NCBI GenBank assembly: GCA_002782345.1
Contig: PFHO01000006.1
Location: 1-6,213 of the forward strand
Length of the DNA stretch: 6,213 nt
Reading direction: 5' to 3'
Source: Candidatus Moranbacteria bacterium CG_4_8_14_3_um_filter_34_16
GTDB taxonomy: Bacteria; Patescibacteriota; Minisyncoccia; Moranbacterales; UBA2206
The position numbers and the translations under genes were made by a program. The number at the start of each line of letters is the position of its first letter. The first letter of the stretch is position 1. Positions 1-4,655 of the stretch are shown in pieces. The notes beneath the pieces are model-generated. The model made no database searches, was not told the DNA's origin, and saw nothing but the letters and a program-made list of their open reading frames with translations.

Positions 1-5
1 AAAAT

Positions 6-446
6 ATGAGAAAGAAAAATATAACCATAAATGATTTAGCGGTTTTGATGAAAACAGGCTTCAAAGAATTTGATCAAAAAATGAAAACAGGTTTTGAAGA
101 ATTTGATCAAAAGATGAAAACAGGTTTTGAATTGGTGGATCAAAAAATGGAAAAAAGATTTGCGGAAGTGGATCAAAAGATGAAAACAGGTTTTGAATTG
201 GTGGATCAAAAAATGGAAAAAAGATTTGCGGAAGTGGATCAAAAGATTGATGAATTAGCTTGTTTGACGCAAAAGGAATTTTTAAATATGAATAAAAAAA
301 TTGAAAACATTGCAAAAGAGTTAAAATCGGAAATAAAAAATGTTAAAATTGATTTAAACAAAAAAGTTTATATTTTTGATCACAAAGATTTGGAGTTTAG
401 AGTGGAAAAATTGGAAGAGAAAGAAGTTGCCAAAGCTAAACAGTGA
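6..446 (+). CDS. Small hendecad-repeat coiled-coil protein, function unknown
   Basis: A 146-residue, highly charged protein with no signal peptide or membrane segment. From residue 15 it consists of 11-residue units of the type MKTGFEEFDQK or MEKRFAEVDQK: six clear units (residues 15-80), a seventh degenerate one, then a Lys/Glu-rich helical tail ending in FRVEKLEEKE. An 11-residue period with hydrophobic positions (M, F, V/F) points to a long, right-handed or near-straight coiled coil, probably oligomeric. Short proteins of this style, with a tail resembling RIERLE, are common and poorly characterised in Patescibacteria; I recognise the style, not a named family. The ATG at 6 follows only five visible bases, so a further upstream start cannot be excluded. 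A 152-bp gap separates it from pilD, so it need not belong to the pilus unit. The gene is real on grounds of length and non-random repeat structure, but no function can be assigned. Confidence 0.8.
   Translation: MRKKNITINDLAVLMKTGFKEFDQKMKTGFEEFDQKMKTGFELVDQKMEKRFAEVDQKMKTGFELVDQKMEKRFAEVDQKIDELACLTQKEFLNMNKKIENIAKELKSEIKNVKIDLNKKVYIFDHKDLEFRVEKLEEKEVAKAKQ
48..245 (+). repeat. In-frame 33-bp tandem repeat, six units
   Basis: Six consecutive 33-bp units start at 48, 81, 114, 147, 180 and 213, each encoding 11 residues. Units 1-3 and 5 are of the ATGAAAACAGG type; units 4 and 6 are of the ATGGAAAAAAG type. The last four units form an exact higher-order duplication with a 66-bp period: 105-170 is identical to 171-236, and identity continues about 11 bp further. 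Any gain or loss of units keeps the reading frame, so length variation would change coiled-coil length rather than inactivate the gene. Confidence 0.95.
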
Positions 447-466
447 AGATTTTTTTTCTTCATTTT
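444..466 (+). terminator. Weak AT-rich hairpin after the coiled-coil gene
   Basis: TGAAGA (444-449) can pair with TCTTCA (457-462) around a seven-T loop and is followed by TTTTC. It includes the stop codon. The stem is short and weak, so terminator activity is doubtful. The rest of 447-598 shows no gene, no convincing -35/-10 pair and no Shine-Dalgarno sequence ahead of pilD. Confidence 0.25.
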
Positions 467-598
467 CAACAATTGAAGTGCAAAAATTTTTCGGACAAAA
501 GTTGCATTTTAAAACAATTTTTCAAAAAAATATATTCGTTAGTAATTGGAATAAGAAGTTTTATTGCAAGATAAAAAAATAAACACAAAAAATTTTCT

Positions 599-1399
599 AT
601 GACAATCGCGATTTTTTTTATTTTTGGTTTGATGATCGGCAGTTTTTTGAATGTGGTGGTTTTTCGTTTGCGTTTGGCGGAAAGTTTTTTTTGGACTAGA
701 TCCAAATGTCCGCATTGCCAAAGTCTCATTCGTTGGTTTGACAATATTCCTCTTTTAAGTTTTTTTGTTTTGGGCGCGCGGTGTCGGGATTGTCGGAAAA
801 AAATTTCTTGGCAATATCCGTTGGTTGAGCTGGCAACGGGAATTGTTTTTGGAGCGATTGGCGCCAATTTTTTTGTCTCTTCCGAATGGTTGAGTTGGGT
901 TTTGACGGGATATTATTGTTTGATTTTTTCGGCGTTGGTTGCGATTTTGGTTTATGATTGGTTGTATTTTGAAATTTTAGGAATCTTGCTTTGGGGAAGC
1001 GTTTTTTTGGCAATTATTTTCAATCTTTTTTGGGATTGGCAAAATTTTTCTTTCGGACAAAATATATGGGATAGTTTTATTTATGCGGGAGTTTTGGCGG
1101 GAACGGTGGGATTCTCTTTGTTCTTTTTTTTGGTGGCAATTTCGCGCGAGAAATGGATGGGGATGGGAGACGCCAATTTGGCGATTCTTTTGGGACTTTT
1201 TTTGGGTTGGCCGAAAATAATTTTGGCGTTTTTTTTGGCATTTGCCTTGGGAGCGATCTATGGTATAATTTTAATAGTTCTTAAAAAGAAAAAAATGAAA
1301 AGTCAAATTCCTTTCGCGCCTTTTTTGGTGGCGGGAACATTGATCTCATTTTTCTTTTTTTCTTCTGTTTCAGCTTGGTATTGGAGTTTGTTGTTTTAA
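599..1399 (+). CDS. pilD: Prepilin peptidase / N-methyltransferase (PilD/GspO family)
   Basis: A 266-residue polytopic inner-membrane aspartic protease that cleaves type IV prepilin leaders after Gly and methylates the new N-terminus. All family hallmarks are visible: the N-terminal GSFLNVVVFRL segment (residues 14-24), a cytoplasmic domain with two zinc-type CxxC pairs (C37/C40 in CPHC and C62/C65 in CRDC), WQYPLVELATG after it, then several hydrophobic helices. The two catalytic Asp are most likely D120 (LVYDWLYFEI) and D191 in the GMGDAN motif (family consensus GxGD). IPFAPFLVAG near residues 237-246 matches the conserved C-terminal helix. Length is typical of the bifunctional enzyme, so both activities are expected. 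No Shine-Dalgarno precedes the ATG at 599. The first pseudopilin gene starts 21 bp after its stop, so the two are probably cotranscribed and that protein is a likely substrate. The gene is rich in T-tracts (T8 at 685-692 and 1124-1131) from Phe codons. Confidence 0.97.
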   Translation: MTIAIFFIFGLMIGSFLNVVVFRLRLAESFFWTRSKCPHCQSLIRWFDNIPLLSFFVLGARCRDCRKKISWQYPLVELATGIVFGAIGANFFVSSEWLSWVLTGYYCLIFSALVAILVYDWLYFEILGILLWGSVFLAIIFNLFWDWQNFSFGQNIWDSFIYAGVLAGTVGFSLFFFLVAISREKWMGMGDANLAILLGLFLGWPKIILAFFLAFALGAIYGIILIVLKKKKMKSQIPFAPFLVAGTLISFFFFSSVSAWYWSLLF

Positions 1400-1420
1400 T
1401 TCAAGAAAAAATATTTTCAT

Positions 1421-1927
1421 ATGTCAAAAAAAATTTTTTGTCAAAAAAAATACAAAGGAGTAACGCTTTTGGAACTTTTGGTGGTGATTGCGATTATTTC
1501 CATAGTTTCGGTGATCTCATTTGCTATGCTTAACGGAGTCAGAGAATCTTCGCAAATGGAAAACGCTTGCAATGAAGTGGCCGCCTTAATCAATAAAACT
1601 CGAGATTACGCTCTGACAGGAAAAAAATTTAAGAAGGATATTTATGGAGCTTCTTATGATAAAATACCAAAAATGTTTGTGATTGTTTTTGAAAAAGATA
1701 GTAAAATTGTAAAAATACAGGATAATGAGACAACCCCGAGTATTTTAGAAGAAATTACTCTGCCGGCGAAAGTTAGTGTTGAAAAGAAATGTGAATTTAG
1801 TGTTCCAAATGGAGATACTACAAAGTGTGACAGTAAAGATGAAATAAAATTTAAAAAAGGCGATGAAACCAATTCCGTTAAAAAAGTGGTTATCAAAGGC
1901 AATAATAGATTTGCTGTTTGCGAATGA
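1421..1927 (+). CDS. Prepilin-like minor pseudopilin, GspH/FimT-like
   Basis: A 168-residue protein with a class III (type IV prepilin) N-terminus: basic 13-residue leader ending in YKG, predicted PilD cleavage after G13, mature protein starting V-T-L-L-E with the conserved Glu+5 (E18), then a hydrophobic helix (residues 14-36) carrying ELLVVIAIISIVSVISFAML. The following NEVAALINKTRDYALTG resembles the GspH/FimT region with RxyAlt. The C-terminal domain is a small, presumably beta-rich, extracytoplasmic domain with Cys at 124, 136 and 167 that could form disulfides. Start chosen at 1421 because it gives a short basic leader; no Shine-Dalgarno is visible. It lies 21 bp after pilD. Its stop is 13 bp ahead of the MITE-like element, so the coding region appears intact (ending in RFAVCE) and not cut by the insertion. 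Assignment to GspH/FimT rests on gene order and the N-terminus; the C-terminal domain is not diagnostic. Confidence 0.9.
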   Translation: MSKKIFCQKKYKGVTLLELLVVIAIISIVSVISFAMLNGVRESSQMENACNEVAALINKTRDYALTGKKFKKDIYGASYDKIPKMFVIVFEKDSKIVKIQDNETTPSILEEITLPAKVSVEKKCEFSVPNGDTTKCDSKDEIKFKKGDETNSVKKVVIKGNNRFAVCE

Positions 1928-1940
1928 GATTTTTTAATAA

Positions 1941-1959
1941 TAGACCTGTTGCTTAATAA
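1941..1959 (+). repeat. Left terminal inverted repeat of the MITE-like element
   Basis: TAGACCTGTTGCTTAATAA. It is the exact reverse complement of 2086-2104. The first base beyond the repeat on either side breaks the match (outer A against T, inner C against A), so the boundary is sharp. Confidence 0.95.
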
Positions 1960-2085
1960 CTCACGACTGCAATTTCTACCTTTCGGTCAAATTCCCAAAA
2001 AATTTTATTGGCTTAGCTAAGGCTAAATCGCAAAAATTGTTTGAAAAATTATGCCTCAAAATCTCCAAAATTTCGTGACCGCAAT

Positions 2086-2104
2086 TTATTAAGCAACAGG
2101 TCTA
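2086..2104 (-). repeat. Right terminal inverted repeat of the MITE-like element
   Basis: On the + strand it reads TTATTAAGCAACAGGTCTA, a perfect match to the reverse complement of the left repeat. It ends in TA, consistent with a TA target duplication. Confidence 0.95.
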
Positions 2105-2241
2105 ATTCCTAACTAAAATCTTCGGGCGTAAGCTCAAGAGATGAGGTTATTCCATCATAGGCGGACGAGTTAACGTTTAGCGGGTGAAAACCCTGAGCAT
2201 AAAATCGGGGAAATTTCTAAAGAAGTTTATAAAAAATTTTT
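2105..2241. other. Non-coding segment of unusual composition with small hairpins
   Basis: This stretch between the MITE-like element and the PilV-like gene is less A/T-homopolymeric than the surrounding DNA and has stops in all + frames. It contains a hairpin CTCA/TGAG (2133-2145), a GNRA-type hairpin GGGT-GAAA-ACCC (2182-2193), and a competing pairing CCCTGA (2191-2196) with TCGGGG (2205-2210). The last two cannot form together because they share 2191-2193. On the - strand a short frame with no start codon (about 33 codons) reads through LNVNSSAYDGITSSLELTP and ends at a stop at 2109-2111, which could be a gene remnant. It could be a leader RNA for the downstream pseudopilin genes, a remnant of a mobile element adjoining the MITE, or neither; I recognise no known riboswitch or RNA family. 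Confidence 0.35.
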
Positions 2242-2267
2242 GTTGAGGAATAAAACATTGAAAAAAA

Positions 2268-2783
2268 ATGAAAACAAAAAAGACAAAAAAAATGAAAATA
2301 ACCATCTGGAAAAATCCTGCCGGGTTTTTAATGGCGGAAGCGGCGATTGCCATTTTTATCGCCGGAATTGTTTTAACTGTTTTTTTCTCGGTGATGAGCA
2401 AAATGTTTCTTAGCGCTTATACTCAAAGAGACTACATTATCGCTGAAAACTACGTGCAAGAAGGGATAGAAATTGTGAGAAATTTAAGAGACAATAATCT
2501 CAAAGATGGATTTGATGCTTTTAAAGGTTCTCCATTAAATTGTAGTGATAGCACAACTGGTTGTGAATGTGAACAAGATAGTAGTGATCCATGTCATATT
2601 AATAGCTCACTAAGTACCAGATTCACAAGAACGATAACAATTTTTTCCGTCACAGATGCTTCAGGAGATGACGATCCTCATTCCAAAAAAGTTGTAAGCG
2701 AAGTTGATTGGACGATTCCCGGAAGTTCAACGACCAAAACAGCGAAAATTGAAGTGGTTATTTACGATTGGGGACAAAACTAA
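2268..2783 (+). CDS. Prepilin-like minor pseudopilin, PilV/GspI-like
   Basis: A 171-residue protein with a Lys-rich leader ending in NPAG. Predicted PilD cleavage is after G19, giving mature F-L-M-A-E with Glu+5 at E24 and a hydrophobic helix over residues 20-43. The following AENYVQEGIEIVRNLRDNN (residues 59-77) matches the pattern typical of PilV/GspI-type minor pilins (A..aqEGiE..RniRdnn). The exposed part contains a Cys-rich loop (C92, C99, C101, C109), a beta-type TRTITIFSVTD segment and a closing TAKIEVVIYDW strand. Start at 2268 follows a GAGG (2245-2248) at 19 bp, too far for a normal ribosome site. M9 at 2292 would give a shorter leader and is an alternative start. It is separated from the GspH-like gene by 340 bp including the MITE-like element, and is followed after 28 bp by the next pseudopilin. 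Confidence 0.88.
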   Translation: MKTKKTKKMKITIWKNPAGFLMAEAAIAIFIAGIVLTVFFSVMSKMFLSAYTQRDYIIAENYVQEGIEIVRNLRDNNLKDGFDAFKGSPLNCSDSTTGCECEQDSSDPCHINSSLSTRFTRTITIFSVTDASGDDDPHSKKVVSEVDWTIPGSSTTKTAKIEVVIYDWGQN

Positions 2784-2811
2784 CATTAGATTTTTTGAAA
2801 ATCAAATTTTT

Positions 2812-3315
2812 ATGAAATTTATGAAAAATATCAAAAACAAAAGGGGATTTCTTTTGATTGAAGCAATAATATATATTTTTGTAATGAGTCTTTTGCTCGT
2901 GGTTATTTTGGGTTCCGCCGGAGGATATTTGAAAAATCGGTATAGTTTGAAACATTATCAGCAAGATATGGAAGAAATGTCTTTAATCATCAATGAGTTG
3001 GCGAAAAAGGTTAGAATGAGCAATTGCGGAGAGGATAATAATAGTTGCACTTTTTCAGATTCTAAATTGGGTGTTGTTGATAATATAAAAAGTGATGATG
3101 GCACTGATTCTTCATGGGAAATCCATTTTGATGGTACAACATTAAAAGATAAAAGTGATTATATAATATTAGAAGATGTGGAGGGAGGATTTTTTTTCAA
3201 AAATGGAAATCCTGCAACCGAAATTCCTTTAATCACGATTTATATTCAGAAAGCCGGCAAACCGCAAACAAAAATGCAAACTTCCGTTTCGCAAAGAAGC
3301 GGTTATGAGCTTTAA
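2812..3315 (+). CDS. Prepilin-like minor pseudopilin, PilW/GspJ-like
   Basis: The open frame extends upstream to 2704, but that part overlaps the preceding gene. I chose the ATG at 2812 because it places a short basic leader (MKFMKNIKNKRG) before the cleavage site; M4 at 2821 is an alternative. The protein is 168 residues or slightly fewer. Predicted cleavage is after G12 to give F-L-L-I-E with Glu+5 at E17, then a hydrophobic helix through about residue 36 and a helical stretch HYQQDMEEMSLIINELAKKVRMS, as in GspJ/PilW proteins. One Cys pair (C72, C79) could form a small disulfide loop. The C-terminal region (IPLITIYIQKAGKPQ then QTSVSQRSGYEL) ends in a way typical of GspJ/PilW-like proteins, with a strand followed by a TSVSQR-type tail. 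It is placed between the PilV/GspI-like and PilX/GspK-like genes. No Shine-Dalgarno is visible. Confidence 0.86.
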   Translation: MKFMKNIKNKRGFLLIEAIIYIFVMSLLLVVILGSAGGYLKNRYSLKHYQQDMEEMSLIINELAKKVRMSNCGEDNNSCTFSDSKLGVVDNIKSDDGTDSSWEIHFDGTTLKDKSDYIILEDVEGGFFFKNGNPATEIPLITIYIQKAGKPQTKMQTSVSQRSGYEL

Positions 3316-3439
3316 GTTTGTTTCCGGGAGTCAATTTTAAAAGGGAAAAAGTTGAGAGAATAAAATCTGTGTCGGAATTGTTTGAAAGCGGTTTTTAGAA
3401 TGAATTTTTGGGCTGAATTTTGAAATATGTCTTTGAAAA
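3316..3439. other. Intergenic gap within the pseudopilin cluster
   Basis: A 124-bp gap with no gene and no convincing terminator. TAAAAT and TAGAAT hexamers occur but neither has a -35 element at usable spacing, so I call no promoter. The following gene may be cotranscribed with the upstream genes. Confidence 0.5.
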
Positions 3440-4537
3440 ATGAAAATAAAATTGAAGAATCTAAAATGTAAACGAATAAAAAAAATGAAAAAAAGATTTT
3501 TTTTCCAAAAACAAAAAAAAGGTTCAATGCTTGTGGGAGCTTTGTTGGCACTTTTTATGGTGGCGATTATTTCTTTGGCGATTATCAAGCGAGCAACGAT
3601 CGGACTCAACATCTCCATTGATTCCGGCAAAAGTTATCAGTCTTATCAAGAATCTGACAAAAATGCGGAAGAAATTTTGACGAATATTAGAAAGTTTGAT
3701 AACAGTGGTTTTTTAAAAGAATCTGCTATTATTGATATTGATGAGGAAAGATTTTTATTCAAAGAACCATACAGTATTCCAGAAAATACAAATGCTTTGG
3801 ATAAACTGGAATTTTGTGACACTAAAAACAAATGTCAAAAAGCGGGATCGGATGGGACTTTTGTGGATATTGATGATAATACAAAAGTTTCAGAAGTGCT
3901 GAGGATTATTAAGGAAGGAAAAAAATCGTCTTCTGAACGGGCTGTTTCAGTCCCGATTCCGCAAAGAATTAACAATACGGTTAATGATTTAGAAGTTTTC
4001 CCTTGTGTGAAAGAATCGTCTGAGTGTCCAGGGTTTGAAGATGATTATCTTTTACCTTGTCTTGTAAAAATAAGTTGGAAAGATGAGGTGTCATTGTCAG
4101 GAGAAGTTTTTGATGATGAAGATGATGAAAGAGTTGAAGGCTATGAAATGCGGAGATATGCTGGAGATGACTCAAGTGTAAGTTGCGATCTTTCTCAAAG
4201 CAGTGAAAAGTCTGGATGGTTTATAATTTATCCTTATACAGGAAGTAAAAGTAAATCCAAAAGTATAAAGGCTTTTGATTGGAAAAGCACGAATTATGAA
4301 ATAAAAGAAGAAGTAGTAGCTGGAGAGAAAAGAAAATATTTTATAACAGTCGGAGGAGATACTGATAATTTAAAATATGCTTATACTATAAAACAGAAAA
4401 ACAAAAAAAATTTTTGGTTAGATTCTTTGTATTATAATGGTAGTGGTTGCGAAAATAGAACCACAAAATTGGGACAGGGAGCAACAGGAGAGTTAGGAGA
4501 ATCATGTTTTTTTTTAATGGATGGTATTGGTCTATAA
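3440..4537 (+). CDS. Prepilin-like protein, PilX/GspK-like, lacking Glu+5
   Basis: A protein of up to 365 residues, the largest of the four. A basic leader ends in KQKKG; predicted PilD cleavage after G28 gives S-M-L-V-G, so Glu+5 is replaced by Gly (G33). A hydrophobic helix follows (residues 29-49), then ATIGLNISIDSGKSYQSYQESDKNAEEIL, which resembles the PilX N-terminal region in which the membrane helix runs into a helix marked by an Ala/Glu-rich AEEIL stretch. Absence of Glu+5, large size and last place in an H-I-J-K-like order are features of GspK/PilX tip proteins. The exposed domain has eight Cys (126, 132, 189, 196, 207, 249, 337, 356), an acidic cluster FDDEDDE (224-230) and a Lys/Ser run SKSKSKS. 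Start could be 3440 or M16 at 3485; neither has a clear ribosome site. It is followed by the cluster terminator. The C-terminal domain matches nothing I can name. Confidence 0.85.
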   Translation: MKIKLKNLKCKRIKKMKKRFFFQKQKKGSMLVGALLALFMVAIISLAIIKRATIGLNISIDSGKSYQSYQESDKNAEEILTNIRKFDNSGFLKESAIIDIDEERFLFKEPYSIPENTNALDKLEFCDTKNKCQKAGSDGTFVDIDDNTKVSEVLRIIKEGKKSSSERAVSVPIPQRINNTVNDLEVFPCVKESSECPGFEDDYLLPCLVKISWKDEVSLSGEVFDDEDDERVEGYEMRRYAGDDSSVSCDLSQSSEKSGWFIIYPYTGSKSKSKSIKAFDWKSTNYEIKEEVVAGEKRKYFITVGGDTDNLKYAYTIKQKNKKNFWLDSLYYNGSGCENRTTKLGQGATGELGESCFFLMDGIGL

Positions 4538-4544
4538 TTTTTTT

Positions 4545-4569
4545 GATTGTTTTGTTTTAACAAATAATC
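4545..4569 (+). terminator. AT-rich imperfect hairpin after the PilX/GspK-like gene
   Basis: GATTGTTTTGTT can fold back on AACAAATAATC with one G-T pair, one bulged T and a TT loop, followed by TTTCT. It lies 8 bp after the stop codon at 4537. Low stability makes it at best a helper to the stronger terminator at 4595-4623. Confidence 0.3.
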
Positions 4570-4594
4570 TTTCTAAATTTGGTTTGGTCATTTT

Positions 4595-4623
4595 TTCTCG
4601 CTCTAATGAGCGAGAATTTTTTT
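4595..4623 (+). terminator. Rho-independent terminator closing the pseudopilin cluster
   Basis: A perfect 9-bp stem, TTCTCGCTC (4595-4603) with GAGCGAGAA (4608-4616), a TAAT loop and a run of seven T. It is the clearest terminator in the window, sits 57 bp after the last pseudopilin stop, and separates that transcript from ligA. A T-run also precedes the stem, but the - strand has no gene here that would need termination. Confidence 0.9.
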
Positions 4624-4649
4624 GAAAAAATTTGAAAGACGGGTATAAT
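4622..4649 (+). promoter_or_regulatory. Sigma-70-type promoter for ligA, predicted leaderless
   Basis: TTGAAA (4622-4627, five of six matches to TTGACA) is followed after 16 bp by a perfect TATAAT (4644-4649). The ligA ATG at 4656 lies six bases after the -10 box, which is where transcription is expected to begin. The mRNA would therefore have no or almost no 5' untranslated region. The -35 box overlaps the last two T of the upstream terminator. Confidence 0.8.
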
Positions 4650-4655
4650 GCCAAT

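Larger units (their letters stand above)
1941..2104. mobile_element. Candidate MITE (164 bp, perfect 19-bp terminal inverted repeats)
   Basis: Two perfect 19-bp inverted repeats bound a 164-bp segment: left TAGACCTGTTGCTTAATAA at 1941-1959 and its exact reverse complement at 2086-2104. The outermost TA at each end may be a TA target-site duplication, leaving 17-bp inverted repeats starting GACCTGTTGC. No open frame long enough for a transposase is present, so it would be a non-autonomous element mobilised in trans. Inside are a central palindrome CTTAGCTAAG (2012-2021), an inverted pair CGGTCA (1984-1989) / TGACCG (2076-2081), and a near-direct repeat GACTGCAATTT (1965-1975) / GACCGCAATTT (2077-2087). 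Such subterminal motifs would fit the ends of a parental insertion sequence. TA duplication is known for IS630/Tc1-mariner and some IS5-family members; the family is unassigned here. It sits in the pilus gene cluster between two pseudopilin genes. Confidence 0.72.

Noticed and set aside
36..315. Two overlapping open frames on the - strand opposite the coiled-coil gene
   Set aside because: They arise because the 33-bp repeat keeps the antisense frames free of stops; the products are repetitive Phe/His-rich strings without protein-like character.
466..1013. Open frames on the - strand over the 5' part of pilD
   Set aside because: They are antisense to a gene with clear prepilin peptidase motifs and encode Lys/Asn/Pro-rich sequence with no recognisable domain.
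1262..1270. TATAAT inside pilD (GTATAATTTTA) as a promoter for the pseudopilins
   Set aside because: No -35 element at suitable spacing was seen, and AT-rich coding DNA gives such hexamers by chance.
1928..2104. Truncation of the GspH/FimT-like gene by the MITE insertion
   Set aside because: The stop codon lies 13 bp before the element and the protein has a normal length for the family, so the coding sequence appears intact.
2105..2241. c-di-GMP or other known riboswitch ahead of the PilV-like gene
   Set aside because: Although c-di-GMP riboswitches do control pilus genes, the conserved core sequences I know for the c-di-GMP-I class are absent, so no class can be named.
2704..2811. Upstream extension of the PilW/GspJ-like frame
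   Set aside because: It overlaps the C-terminal coding part of the preceding gene and would put 36 extra residues before an ideal short prepilin leader, so 2812 is the more likely start.
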